Source: Nitrospirota bacterium
GTDB taxonomy: Bacteria; Nitrospirota; Thermodesulfovibrionia; Thermodesulfovibrionales; SM23-35
Assembly (NCBI GenBank): GCA_040754395.1
Contig: JBFMCL010000001.1
Location: forward strand, 103,634-167,633
Direction of reading: 5' to 3'
Length of the DNA: 64,000 nt
Within the stretch, counting starts at the first letter, position 1, and every line of letters starts with the position of its first letter. The notes under the pieces are model-generated. The model was not told the origin of the DNA. It made no database searches and saw nothing but the letters and a program-made list of their open reading frames with translations. This document shows, piece by piece, positions 36,224 through 45,069 of the stretch. The position numbers were made by a program, and so were the translations under genes.

Positions 36224-36552
36224 AGTTATTCCTCCTCCTGAACTATTGATGTTTTTTAAAGTTCCAAATCATCTTTTTTTGGATACTATAATATTCTTAC
36301 TAAATCTTATGGGATATTTAACAAATTCTTGAATTATTCGTGAAAGCATAATTAACCTATTATATGATTAGTCACAGATTAGAAATAAATTACCAAAATT
36401 CAGCGATAAATAACTCAAACGTCTGGTAAACAGGTCATCTCTGAAAGGTGTGTGACAATCTCAGATGATAAGACGAGATTCTTTCTGCTTCGGTCGTTCC
36501 AGCGACTCGCTGATGAGGGCGGACCCACTAAGGAAGATGCTCCGTCCTGACT
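36224..36552. other. Right part of the insert in the 5-oxoprolinase locus
   Basis: 329 bases. 36224-36415 is very AT-rich and would carry the promoter of the TPR/SleB-like gene. 36415-36552 has normal GC and an open minus-strand frame (to 36657) containing RKNLVLSSEIVTHLSEM that I do not recognise; its upstream part overlaps the hydantoinase remnant. The join to the remnant is near 36552. Confidence 0.5.
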
Positions 36553-37507
36553 GAGTACATGGGACACATTCAGGATAATGCCGAGTACGCGGTTAAAAAA
36601 GCTCTTCAGAAGTTTCTTGGGCACGATAACAATTTCTTCGGAGCATTTGCAGATCATCTGGACGACGGGACTCCTGTGAAGGCAACAGTATCAATTGACG
36701 GAGGGGATGACCCTCCTTCCACGCTCACGATCACCGTAGATTTTACCGGCACCGGTACGCAGCATCCGGAACGATAATCTGAACGCACCGGTCTCTGTTA
36801 CCCGTTCTGCAGTCCTGTATGTGCTCAGGGTGATTACGGGTGCTGACATCCCGCTGAACAGCGGTTGCCTCAATCCTGTTGAAATGATTATCCCCGCGGG
36901 AACATTACTTGCCCCTGCATATCCGTCTCCTGTGGCAACCGGCAATGTGGAAACTTCCCAGCGGGTCGTTGATGTCCTTCTCGGTGCATTCGGCATTGCT
37001 TCGGCATCCCAGGGAACGATGAATAACCTGCTTTTTCAGGTCAACGGGGAGCAGCCATATTATGAGACCATAGCCGGAGGAGCCGGGGCAATCGATGGAT
37101 GCAGGGGAGCCTCAGGTATCCAGGTACATATGACCAATACGAGGATTACCGACCCTGAAATCCTGGAATTCCGGCATCCGGGGGTAAGGCTCGAACGGTT
37201 TACCCTGCGGAAAAATTCCGGTGGCAACGGGAAGTTTCCCGGCGGTGACGGGGTAATCAGGGAGATACAGTTCCTAAGGCACGCAATCGTTGCGATTCTC
37301 TCCGAAAGAAGAATTTATCCTCCTTACGGAATCAGAGGGGGAAAGCCGGGCAAAAAAGGCGTGAATATGCTGAAAAAGGCTGACGGCAGCAGTGAAGTTC
37401 TTGGTCACAGGGCTGTTCTTGAAGTCTGTCCGGGAGATGCGATAATTATTGAAACACCGGGGGGAGGAGGGTACGGACCCCCCGGGAATACGATGAATCA
37501 GGAATAA
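36553..37507 (+). pseudogene. Hydantoinase B/5-oxoprolinase, frameshifted C-terminal fragment
   Basis: Two frames read on as one protein end: EYMGHIQDNAEYAVKKAL ... [10 protein letters not shown] in the first (to about 36770), then [19 protein letters not shown] ... [11 protein letters not shown] in the next frame to the TAA at 37505. The join around 36768-36775 needs one indel to restore NLNAP. About 315 residues remain of a family usually well over 1,000 (5-oxoprolinase) or about 550 (HyuB alone), so it is truncated at the front as well. With the N-terminal scrap at 34149 it shows one ancestral gene whose middle was lost. Stop lies three bases from the end of the convergent sigma factor gene. 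Confidence 0.88.
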
Positions 37508-37509
37508 TC

Positions 37510-38964
37510 CTATGAGGCATTCAGAACTTTAAGGTTCCTCAGCCGGTTTGGATGCTTGAGTTTTCTCATGGCTTTTGCCTCTATCTGCCTGACCCGCTCA
37601 CGGGTAATAGAGAGACGTCTCCCGACTTCTTCAAGCGTATGGTCTCTTTCAGCGCCGATACCGAATCTCATCCTGATCACTTCCTCTTCCCGTGGTGTGA
37701 GCGTGTGCAGGACTTCGAGGATCTGTTCGGTAATGTTGTTCTTTTCCATATCAGCGTATGGAGACGGAGTATTGCTGTCCCCGATGAAATCCTCGAGCGT
37801 TGCGTCTTCATCTCCGATAATGGTCTGAAGGGCTACCGGGTCCTGCATCGCCCTGAACACCTCCTCAATTTTCCTGGAAGGCACCTCGAGTCTTTCGGCA
37901 ATTTCTTCAACAGAGGGCTCCCTGCCGAGATACGTCACAAGGTCTTTGGACGTCCTGGTAATCTTGTTGCAGAGTTCCATAACGTGGACAGGAACCCTAA
38001 TGGTCTTTGTCTGATCAATGAGCGCCCTTGTGATCGACTGCCGGATCCACCAAGTAGCATAGGTGCTGAACTTGAAGCCGCGCTTGTAGTCGAATTTGTC
38101 TATCGCCTTCATGAGGCCGATATTTCCCTCCTGGATGAGATCGAGGAGCGAGAGGCCCCTTCCGAGATAATGCTTGGCAATATTGACCACCAACCTCAGA
38201 TTGTGGGTTATCAGCGCATTCTTCGCCTCATCAACAAGGGCCCTTGCCCTTGAGATTCTCTCATATGTTGTTTTCAGTTCTTCAAATCTGCTTCCTGACT
38301 CTGTCTCAATGCGTTTTCTGACATCATGAAATGCCTTCACAATATTCTTTATCTTGTCACCGCCTGCAGCTGTTTTTCTTTTTCCCCTCACGAATCTCCT
38401 GACATCCTGCAGATCCCCGTTTCCGCCGAGGAGTCTTTCCGTATTGCGCACTTCAAGCATAAGAGCGTCAAGTACTTCCAGGCTTTTTCTGAGCGCCTCA
38501 TCCGCCAGTTCCTCCGGTGTCTGATATGTATCCCTGTGATCCCAGTCTTCCAGATCCTTTTTTATTCTCCTGTACATCGGAAGCGAGGCAATCGTTTCCC
38601 GGAGTATCTTTTTTCCCTGTTCTATGCTCCTTGCGAGTTCCCCCTCTTCATCCTTGGAGAGCACAGAAATATCTCCCATGGAGCGGAAATATGCCTGGAC
38701 GAGGTCTTCGGTCTTTTCATCACCTTCCCGCTCCCCTACAGCATCATCCTCTTCATTTTCCGTTACCGTATCATGACTCTCCACGACCTGCACGCCCATA
38801 TCACTGAGAAGAGCCAGAAGGTCCTCCAGTTCGTCCTGCGATGCAAATTCCGAAGGAAATGCCTCGTGTATTTCATTGTAAGAAATAACCCCGCGTCTTT
38901 TTCCCAGATCTATAATCTCTTCAAAAATATCCCAGTCTTTCATGGCCATATTCCCCTCTTTCAT
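37510..38964 (-). CDS. rpoD: RNA polymerase sigma-70 factor, RpoD type
   Basis: 484 residues. A region 1.1-like N-terminal segment (about 8-65) is followed by region 1.2 (VQAYFRSMGDISVLS), a short non-conserved stretch, region 2 (NLRLVVNIAKHYLGRGL, LIQEGNIGLMKAIDKFDY, FSTYATWWIRQSITRALID), region 3 and region 4 (EEVIRMRFGIG, TLEEVGRRLSITRERVRQIEAKAMRKLKH). The -10 and -35 recognition helices are those of a housekeeping sigma factor. It is shorter than the ~610-residue E. coli protein because the non-conserved region is small. Start taken at 38964 since the ATG overlaps the stop of a 48-codon upstream ORF (ATGA); a second ATG at 38949 follows GAGGGG. Confidence 0.94.
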   Translation of the reverse strand: MKEGNMAMKDWDIFEEIIDLGKRRGVISYNEIHEAFPSEFASQDELEDLLALLSDMGVQVVESHDTVTENEEDDAVGEREGDEKTEDLVQAYFRSMGDISVLSKDEEGELARSIEQGKKILRETIASLPMYRRIKKDLEDWDHRDTYQTPEELADEALRKSLEVLDALMLEVRNTERLLGGNGDLQDVRRFVRGKRKTAAGGDKIKNIVKAFHDVRKRIETESGSRFEELKTTYERISRARALVDEAKNALITHNLRLVVNIAKHYLGRGLSLLDLIQEGNIGLMKAIDKFDYKRGFKFSTYATWWIRQSITRALIDQTKTIRVPVHVMELCNKITRTSKDLVTYLGREPSVEEIAERLEVPSRKIEEVFRAMQDPVALQTIIGDEDATLEDFIGDSNTPSPYADMEKNNITEQILEVLHTLTPREEEVIRMRFGIGAERDHTLEEVGRRLSITRERVRQIEAKAMRKLKHPNRLRNLKVLNAS

Positions 38965-39107
38965 TCCTTATCCCTGGATGGTCTCGTATCTTCCGGAATC
39001 AGAATGGGAACGAATTCCTCGTGTCTGACAAGCGCCTTCTCGATGTCAAGCCGGTTCCATATATCCGCAAGGGCCCTCGCTATTTTCTGGAGAATATTAT
39101 TCATCAT
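38961..39107 (-). CDS. 48-residue ORF translationally coupled to rpoD
   Basis: From ATG 39107 on the minus strand: MMNNILQKIARALADIWN, RLDIEKALVRHEEFVPIL, ending RPSRDKE, with a TGA that overlaps the rpoD ATG (ATGA). The predicted protein is helical and amphipathic in its first 35 residues, with good codon usage throughout. I do not recognise a family. The tight overlap suggests real translation and coupling with the sigma factor, but the Shine-Dalgarno is weak, and it could be a leader only. Confidence 0.5.
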   Translation of the reverse strand: MMNNILQKIARALADIWNRLDIEKALVRHEEFVPILIPEDTRPSRDKE

Positions 39108-39578
39108 AAATTGTTTTTGCAATATTCGTACCACCTGATCCCTGCATTTCCTATATTCTGCGAGTTGTATTACTCTTATTTTATACTATATCTATATTAT
39201 TTAATATGCAAATCGTATACCACATTCTTGCTATGTGTACCAGCCATAAGCAGCCGGAGTAATGATGATCTGCAATCGCGCATCAACACACAGCCCATGT
39301 ATTCACAATTTCTTGCTCAATACAGAAGAGATGCAATATCATCGCTCATTCTCGGTCCGCGTTGCAGACCTCCGAGGTACAGAGTGTTCTTCGCTTTATG
39401 GCATCGAACACTCTGTAAATCCGCGCTGATACCGCATCTCTTCTGTTATTCCACGCTTCAGTAATACTCTGGGCTAGGAATGTTCCTCTGAAATTGTGTA
39501 GCGGACTTCCTATGAATAGGTAATTTGCGTTATATTCTGTGGAGTATAGTGTTCTGCGATTCTGGAGGAGAGTATCTG
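39108..39578. other. Intergenic region with a long imperfect inverted repeat
   Basis: 471 bases. 39160-39215 is AT-rich and probably holds the promoter of the small ORF and rpoD. 39322-39446 forms a nested inverted repeat listed separately. No protein frame with recognisable content is seen. Confidence 0.6.
39322..39446. repeat. Nested imperfect inverted repeat, about 125 bases
   Basis: Outer arms ACAGAAGAGATGC (39322-39334) and GCATCTCTTCTGT (39434-39446) are perfect over 13 bases and extend inward with mismatches (AATATCATCGC against GCGCTGATACC). A second perfect 12-base pair lies inside (TACAGAGTGTTC 39378-39389, GAACACTCTGTA 39406-39417). It could fold as one large hairpin RNA or be a small non-autonomous element. 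No target duplication is obvious. Confidence 0.65.
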
Positions 39579-40505
39579 TCAGTCCTGAAACAGATCCGTG
39601 CTCAGATAGCGTTCACCGGTGCTTGGAAGAATTACCACAATCTGCTTCCCGGCATTTTCCGGCCGTGCGCCAATCTGAAGGGCAGCCCGCACAGCTGCAC
39701 CAGAAGAGATGCCGCACAGGATTCCTTCTTCTTTTGCCATCATCCGCGCGGTTTCGAACGCCTGAGCATTTGATATCGTGACAATTTCATCAATGATGCG
39801 GGTATTCAGCACCTTGGGAATAAAGCCCGCCCCTATCCCCTGAATCTTATGGGGACCGGGTGCACCGCCGGACAATACAGGAGAATCTGCCGGTTCAACG
39901 GCAACGGCCCTGAAGGACGGTTTGCGCTCTTTGATCACCTCGGAAACACCGGTAATAGTCCCTCCAGTCCCAACCCCTGCAACAAGAATATCAGCCGCAC
40001 CACCGGTATCCCGCCAGATTTCTTCTGCAGTGGTTTTCCGGTGAATATCTGGATTTGCCGGGTTGCTGAACTGATCCGGCATGTAGGCATGCGCTGTCGC
40101 CGCAACAATCTCTCCGGCCCGCCTTATCGCACCCTTCATCCCCTCACTTCCCGGGGTCAGCACTATCTCTGCGCCGAGGTGCTTCAGGAGCTTTCTCCTC
40201 TCAATGCTCATGGTCTCCGGCATGGTCAGGATAAGCCGGTATTGTCTGGTTGCACATACAAAGGCAAGTGCAATGCCCGTATTGCCGCTGGTCGGCTCAA
40301 CGATTACCGTATCGCTGTGTATCAGGCCCTCTGCTTCTGCAGATATGATCATGGACAACCCGATTCTGTCCTTTACGCTTCCGAGTGGGTTTCTGAACTC
40401 CAGTTTTGCCAGGATGGTTGCATCTGTATCCTTGGCAATCCTGTTCAGACGGACAAGCGGGGTAGCGCCTATCGTCTGTGCAATATCCAGAAAAATCTCA
40501 GACAT
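39579..40505 (-). CDS. cysK: Cysteine synthase A
   Basis: O-acetylserine sulfhydrylase, 308 residues. PLP lysine in GSVKDRIG, substrate loop TSGNTGIA, phosphate-binding [10 protein letters not shown], and the CysE-binding C-terminal region with [10 protein letters not shown]. It lies 63 bases after the serine acetyltransferase on the same strand, so both steps from serine to cysteine are co-transcribed; the two enzymes usually form the cysteine synthase complex. Closest match is CysK rather than CysM. Confidence 0.94.
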   Translation of the reverse strand: MSEIFLDIAQTIGATPLVRLNRIAKDTDATILAKLEFRNPLGSVKDRIGLSMIISAEAEGLIHSDTVIVEPTSGNTGIALAFVCATRQYRLILTMPETMSIERRKLLKHLGAEIVLTPGSEGMKGAIRRAGEIVAATAHAYMPDQFSNPANPDIHRKTTAEEIWRDTGGAADILVAGVGTGGTITGVSEVIKERKPSFRAVAVEPADSPVLSGGAPGPHKIQGIGAGFIPKVLNTRIIDEIVTISNAQAFETARMMAKEEGILCGISSGAAVRAALQIGARPENAGKQIVVILPSTGERYLSTDLFQD

Positions 40506-40568
40506 GGCGATTTCTCCATTCTCTCATGCGGTTCCTGATACAGCATTATTGAGATGCGGAACCACGTG

Positions 40569-41510
40569 TTATTTGTATACCAGTTCGGGTTTTTTCATAA
40601 ACACTTTTGTATCAGGCGGCACAGATTCGGTGAGCCATACATTGCCGCCGATCACAGAGCGTGCCCCGATCACTGCTTCGCCACCGAGTATGGTCACCCC
40701 GGCATAAATCACTACGTCATCTTCGATGGTTGGATGACGTTTTTGGCTCCTGAGACGTTCCACCGCGTCCTTGGGCAGCGAAAGGGCCCCGAGTGTCACT
40801 CCCTGATAGATCCTCACCCGGTTGCCAATGCTCGTCGTCTCCCCTATCACTACTCCGGTACCATGGTCGATAAAAAAACTTTCACCTATCCGTGCGCCCG
40901 GATGTATGTCAATTCCCGTCATACTGTGGGCATATTCTGTCATTATCCGGGGAATCAATGATACGCCCTGGTTGTGAAGCAGATGGGCTATCCGGTATAC
41001 GGTAATCGCAAAAAGCCCCGGATAACTGAAAATGACTTCATCATAGCTCTTTGCTGCCGGATCCCCCTCGTGTGCAGCACGAATATCTTTTGCAAGGAGC
41101 CTTCTCAGCTGCGGAAGTTCCTTCAGGAAATTTGCGGTGATCTCCTGCCCACGCTCCTCACAGTTTACACAGACCATATCATGCCGGCGGCATTCATGAC
41201 GCATTGCGAGGGTAATCTGGTCGGAAAGCCCTTCAAAAAAGTTGGTTATTTCCTGACCGAAAAAGTACGGGATATTGACTTTGTCGATGCGGATCTGTGA
41301 AAAATAGCCCGGGTAGAGAATCCGGCAGGCCATATGAATGATGCCGATGACTGCTTCTCTTGAAGGCAAAGGCTCCAGGTCCACATGATCAAAGCACTCC
41401 TCGGTATTGCATGAAAGTACAAGCTGACTGACAATATCAGGGATTTCTTCCCTGAATTTTTTTACTTTTTCCCTTTCTATTTTACATTGTTCAAGTTTTG
41501 ACTCTTCCAT
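40569..41510 (-). CDS. cysE: Serine O-acetyltransferase (EpsC-type)
   Basis: Acetylates serine with acetyl-CoA. 313 residues: helical N-terminal domain of ~190, then a left-handed beta-helix of hexapeptide repeats (MTGIDIHPGARIGESFFIDH, GVVIGETTSIGNRVRIYQGVTLGA) with the catalytic His in IDHGTG, and the C-terminal loop. The long N-terminal domain is that of EpsC-like enzymes rather than short CysE. A CVNCEERGQE segment adds two cysteines that could bind metal. Start chosen at ATG 41510 (MEESKLEQ), preceded by GGGAGG about ten bases upstream; the frame is open to 41606. Confidence 0.92.
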   Translation of the reverse strand: MEESKLEQCKIEREKVKKFREEIPDIVSQLVLSCNTEECFDHVDLEPLPSREAVIGIIHMACRILYPGYFSQIRIDKVNIPYFFGQEITNFFEGLSDQITLAMRHECRRHDMVCVNCEERGQEITANFLKELPQLRRLLAKDIRAAHEGDPAAKSYDEVIFSYPGLFAITVYRIAHLLHNQGVSLIPRIMTEYAHSMTGIDIHPGARIGESFFIDHGTGVVIGETTSIGNRVRIYQGVTLGALSLPKDAVERLRSQKRHPTIEDDVVIYAGVTILGGEAVIGARSVIGGNVWLTESVPPDTKVFMKKPELVYK

Positions 41511-41699
41511 GGCAGGCGTTTCCTCCCTGCAGTAGTAGTGTACACCTTCATAGGTGACGTAAATAAGAAATATATTTTTATTGTAGCGTATCCTGCACCC
41601 GTCCACAAGGGCACCCCGGCAGGATCTATGGTAAAACAGCTACTTATCATATCCCTGGCAAAGGTGTAGAATATATAATCTGGTACAGGAACTGAAAAG

Positions 41700-41984
41700 A
41701 TGATTATTCTGGACGAGTTTGAGGGAAAGACGATCAGTCTTGATCTTTATGACGGCGAGCTATCTCACGTCCTGTCGCTCCTGGCAGATGCTGCCCGACA
41801 GGATGGATTTTTTCTCGTGGTTGATAAACAGATAAAAGGGAAAATCCAGGTACAAATGGATGAACCGTGGAACATCATTCTTATAGAAATACTGGCAGGT
41901 GTCAATTTCATGACAATGCTGGTCAATAACAAGATACTCATCTCTCTGATGGATGGCATACAGGAAGAACCTGCCGAACAGTAA
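41700..41984 (+). CDS. Small protein with a secretin-type STN domain
   Basis: 94 residues, almost entirely one secretin and TonB N-terminus (STN) domain: ISLDLYDGELSHVLSLLAD followed by GFFLVVDKQIKGKIQVQMDEPWNIILIEIL, which matches the PilQ/GspD entry domain. It has no signal peptide and no secretin barrel, so it is either a cytoplasmic relic or a fragment that kept its frame. AGGAA stands eight bases before the ATG and TATAAT at 41674-41679, so it looks expressed. Confidence 0.7.
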   Translation: MIILDEFEGKTISLDLYDGELSHVLSLLADAARQDGFFLVVDKQIKGKIQVQMDEPWNIILIEILAGVNFMTMLVNNKILISLMDGIQEEPAEQ

Positions 41985-42105
41985 TGCCTGCCTGCAGATA
42001 CACGCATGCTGCCTGATATTCAGTATGCGACAATCCCCGTCAGGGAATGTGTCACATACTGTGAGGCATTCTTTGTAGTTGCATATCCGGCATTCCGATG
42101 TCCGG

Positions 42106-42459
42106 TTACATATCACTGAGGGAACAGCCCAGGAGAAGCCTTACCCTGCAGTTTCCGTCTGAATCTACAGCTTTGAACTCTGAATATGTGATCGGGCCTC
42201 TGCAGTATGGTGTATGGCAGGTGAAATCGGTAAACAGTTCGATAGTATCTCCCTGAAGTATGTCAACCATATAATTGCGCTTCAGAATGGTGCAGTCATT
42301 ATTGTTTTTTTTGTAACGAAGGTCGACCAAGGTAAGGTTTTTCATCACTATTCCCTTGCCTTCGCAGGTGTCCCTGCCGGTTTCCGCGAATACGGCCGGT
42401 ACTGAAAAGAACAGGGGCACCAGAATCGTACAGAGCAGAAACTCTGTTTTCCCGTACAT
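42106..42459 (-). CDS. Small secreted cysteine-containing protein, unknown
   Basis: 117 residues. Signal peptide of about 25 (cleavage after VFA), mature part of about 92 residues with six cysteines (CEGKG, DCTIL, TCHTPYC, NCRVRLLLGC), probably paired in the periplasm. No family recognised. Shine-Dalgarno weak. Isolated on the minus strand, divergent from the tandem PilZ gene by 142 bases. Confidence 0.65.
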   Translation of the reverse strand: MYGKTEFLLCTILVPLFFSVPAVFAETGRDTCEGKGIVMKNLTLVDLRYKKNNNDCTILKRNYMVDILQGDTIELFTDFTCHTPYCRGPITYSEFKAVDSDGNCRVRLLLGCSLSDM

Positions 42460-42601
42460 AGTTCACACTCTACCAGCAACTCCGGGTTTTGTCAATGAGA
42501 TGCGGATATCTTTTCAGGATATCATTTCCCGCATTTCATCTCTGTCAATATGAGTATTTTCTGGCTATAATATATGAGGAGTTGCACCCTATATCTTCCA
42601 T

Positions 42602-43324
42602 ATGAAGGAAAGAAGACGCTATAAACGGTTCGTCGTTGATATTCTGGATATCAGCACGACCATGACATTCGCAAAGAATGTAAAAATTTATGATATCAGT
42701 ATCGGCGGGGTTGCGCTCAAGGTCAACAAACGATTGGATATCGGTAGTGAATATGACCTGAAAATAGAGGGAAAGGGGAGAATATTATCCCTGAGAGGGG
42801 TCGTCATATGGTCTTTCCTGAGCGAAAGCCTGGTCGACACCTCCGGCAATATCATCCCGGTTTACCGGGCGGGAATGAAATTCATCCCTGTCACCAATGA
42901 CATGAAGGCTGAAATTGAACATTTCATTGACACCCACAAAAAACAGCTGCATAAGCAGGTGAACGTATCTGAGATCAAAAGCACCCGACTGCATGTGCGG
43001 TTCACGATCGAAGATCCGGAAATGGCCCTCCTGAGTTTTCACGAGAGGTTCAAAGTGAAAACAATCGGCCTCGGCGGAATGCTTGTGGAAAGTGAGCAGC
43101 CGATCGAAAAAGAACAAATATTTCCGATAGAAATCGCGTTTACCGAAGACAAGGCAATCAAATGTAGCGGTCGTATTGCATCATGCAATGAGATACCACA
43201 TGGGGATATGCGGCGTTACCAGATCGGGATAGAATTTCTTGATATCTCGGAAAGAAACAGGGCTGTCCTGCACGAATTCGTCCGCCTCCTTGACAATATG
43301 GAGAGATGGACCGCATCCACATAG
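42602..43324 (+). CDS. Tandem PilZ domain protein
   Basis: 240 residues with two PilZ-like modules. The first (about 1-110) has RRYKR (RxxxR) and DISIGGVAL (DxSxxG). The second (about 125-235) has RLHVR and TIGLGGML, where the serine is lost. Both may bind cyclic-di-GMP, the first more convincingly. Soluble, no other domain. A TATAAT lies at 42566-42571, and GAGGAG is 20 bases before the ATG, too far for a normal ribosome site. Confidence 0.78.
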   Translation: MKERRRYKRFVVDILDISTTMTFAKNVKIYDISIGGVALKVNKRLDIGSEYDLKIEGKGRILSLRGVVIWSFLSESLVDTSGNIIPVYRAGMKFIPVTNDMKAEIEHFIDTHKKQLHKQVNVSEIKSTRLHVRFTIEDPEMALLSFHERFKVKTIGLGGMLVESEQPIEKEQIFPIEIAFTEDKAIKCSGRIASCNEIPHGDMRRYQIGIEFLDISERNRAVLHEFVRLLDNMERWTAST

Positions 43325-43497
43325 CAGATTTTTCAGCGTTGTGGGGATTATCAGAAACAGGGGAACAGATGCCGAAGCCGGATCCTCCTCCCGCCTGTCG
43401 GGAGATAATTGTCTGAGTAAACACCCGGGCCCGCTCCCATGCAATTGACAGTTGGCAAAGAAGATTGTAGCATTAACAGAAGAGGCCCTGTGCAACA

Positions 43498-43701
43498 ATG
43501 CTCATAACCGTCAAATACAGGAATGGCAGAACCGGAAAGGTTCATGCATACCAGCTTGAGGAGATGATCTCAGCGAATAAGATCACGCAGTTTCTCCGCT
43601 CGGAAGGCTGGGTTACTATCGGTGTCGATCCGATAAGGCAGAACGGGCAGAAGAATATGCTGTCAGGAAGTGCAGACTCGGACAAGCAGACCCTGCGATA
43701 A
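43498..43701 (+). CDS. Small conserved hypothetical protein (GSU3473-like)
   Basis: 67 residues: MLITVKYRNGRTGKVHAY, LEEMISANKITQFLRSEGWV, IGVDPIRQ. The pattern of a short beta strand with a basic turn, a helix, and a final GWV-x-x-G-DP-x-R matches the small GSU3473-type family of Geobacter and relatives, whose function is unknown. It stands alone between the PilZ gene and a periplasmic protein. Confidence 0.7.
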   Translation: MLITVKYRNGRTGKVHAYQLEEMISANKITQFLRSEGWVTIGVDPIRQNGQKNMLSGSADSDKQTLR

Positions 43702-43877
43702 CCTTTCATTATTTCCCGTCCTTACCGGGATTTTCAGTCCCTTCGTTTCCCTGCACAGGATACCCTGCACCGGCCCTTTTTAAAATATTCATGGGTTCTT
43801 CATATTGTCTTCATCATTTCTTCACAAGCGTTCCTGTATTCTAAAATCAAGAGTACAATTCATTTGGAGGTTGGGCA

Positions 43878-44261
43878 ATGAAAAAACTAATCGCGGTATT
43901 GGCAGGAGCAACGCTTCTCATATTTGCAGCAGTCGCCTATGCACACGGCCCGGGATGGTTCGGCAAAGACCAGGTCTGTCCGGTGTATGGTGAGAAGCTC
44001 CCGATGAAAGGTCCGGGTTATCACGGTCACGGACCGGGCAAGAGGGACATGCTTGACCAGAAGTTTCTTGACAGCACTGCAGACCTGAGAAGGGAACTCC
44101 ATAATAAGAAGTTCGAATTTTTTGAAGCACAACGCAACCCTGATACCCCGCCGGATACCATCGCAGATCTGAAGGATGATATCCGCCAGCTCAGGTTGCA
44201 GATACGGGAAAAGGCAAAAGGCAGGACATTTGGAAGACCTGGCAGATATGGTTGCATGTAA
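43878..44261 (+). CDS. Periplasmic heavy-metal sensor-type protein (ZraP/CpxP-like)
   Basis: 127 residues. Signal peptide 1-22 (AYA), then a His-, Gly- and Pro-rich stretch (HGPGWFGKDQVCPVYG, GPGYHGHGPGKR) that could bind metal. Two helices with LDSTADLRRELHNKKFEFFEAQ and DLKDDIRQLRLQIREKAKG follow, the hallmark of the LTXXQ/ZraP family of periplasmic chaperones. GGAGG lies eight bases before the ATG. No partner two-component system is adjacent. Confidence 0.8.
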   Translation: MKKLIAVLAGATLLIFAAVAYAHGPGWFGKDQVCPVYGEKLPMKGPGYHGHGPGKRDMLDQKFLDSTADLRRELHNKKFEFFEAQRNPDTPPDTIADLKDDIRQLRLQIREKAKGRTFGRPGRYGCM

Positions 44262-44333
44262 CAGCCGGCAAGTCGTATTCTCACTTTCCCTCCGGACAGC
44301 CAGCCCCCCCTGGCTGTCATCTCACTATCCTTC

Positions 44334-44367
44334 TTAAGGCAGCCGGTTCTCCTTCCGGCTGCCTTAA
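44334..44367. terminator. Perfect 13-pair hairpin between convergent genes
   Basis: TTAAGGCAGCCGG (44334-44346) and CCGGCTGCCTTAA (44355-44367) with an 8-base loop. There is no long T-run on either side, but its place between two convergent genes suggests a bidirectional terminator. A second hairpin (ACAGCCAG/CTGGCTGT, 44296-44317) lies just before it. Confidence 0.6.
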
Positions 44368-44423
44368 GTATTTGGAGCAGACAGTGGCCTTGATTATTCA
44401 CCGCATTCCTGTCGCCCCACATG

Positions 44424-44894
44424 TCATACCCTGAGCGTTGCGATAAGACGCTTGGGAAAGAGAAGAAGGTCAATTGCGTCTTGAGGGGATTTGACAAAAA
44501 CCCGTGAAGCTTTAAGGGCTTCAGCCGAACAGCCTTCTGCGAGACAGAGGCAAATCCCTAATCCCGCAGCCCTGAGCATGGCGGCGTCATTGTTGCCGTT
44601 GCCGAGGGCAACGACCCTGTCCGGACCAAGTGCGAATACATATTGCTCTTTCTGGTACAGGTGCCCTTCTCCCTCCAGCACATGCAGGATACAGTTTACC
44701 CCTGCAAGTTCGGCTTCTGCCTTCCCGAATGTGTCCGATGTCAGCACATGGATGCTGAGACGCTGCGAGAGCATATTCAGTTTTTCTCTCAGTCCGTGCA
44801 GCACTTTCCCGTCTTCGGAAAGCGTGCCCGAAAAGTCGGTAACAAAATACTCAAGCACAAGAAGTCCGTATCCGGGGATATCGATCGTAATCAT
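44424..44894 (-). CDS. HAD-superfamily phosphatase-like protein
   Basis: 156 residues resembling the soluble P-type-ATPase-like HAD proteins. The nucleophile motif is TDFSGTLSEDG (first Asp kept; the usual DxDGT is D-F-SGT, so the second Asp is replaced by Ser). The threonine motif is VLTSDTFG, and the last motif GNGNNDAAML supplies the acidic pair. Small size without a cap domain fits that group. With the second Asp missing, catalysis may be altered. Substrate unknown. Confidence 0.75.
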   Translation of the reverse strand: MITIDIPGYGLLVLEYFVTDFSGTLSEDGKVLHGLREKLNMLSQRLSIHVLTSDTFGKAEAELAGVNCILHVLEGEGHLYQKEQYVFALGPDRVVALGNGNNDAAMLRAAGLGICLCLAEGCSAEALKASRVFVKSPQDAIDLLLFPKRLIATLRV

Positions 44895-45051
44895 GGCGTT
44901 TCAGGAGTATTGTACCAGTTTTTCCCCTGAGATTCCCTGTACTGGCACTGACAGTCCACCAACTGAGATGAGAATACCGGGACATTATTTACTTGCACAT
45001 TCCCCGGTCTCGGTTGCAGCAATCCGCAGTGTATTGCTCGTTTCCTTCTTC

Positions 45052-45069
45052 CCTTGACTTAAGTCAAGG
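45052..45069. promoter_or_regulatory. CRP/FNR-type operator upstream of hcp
   Basis: CCTTGACTTAAGTCAAGG is a perfect 18-base palindrome with the TTGAC-N4-GTCAA core used by HcpR/Dnr-type regulators that control hcp genes. Its centre (45060.5) is 41.5 bases before a predicted start near 45102, given the -10-like TAAATT at 45090-45095. This is the classical class II activator spacing. The regulator gene is not in the window. Confidence 0.8.
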
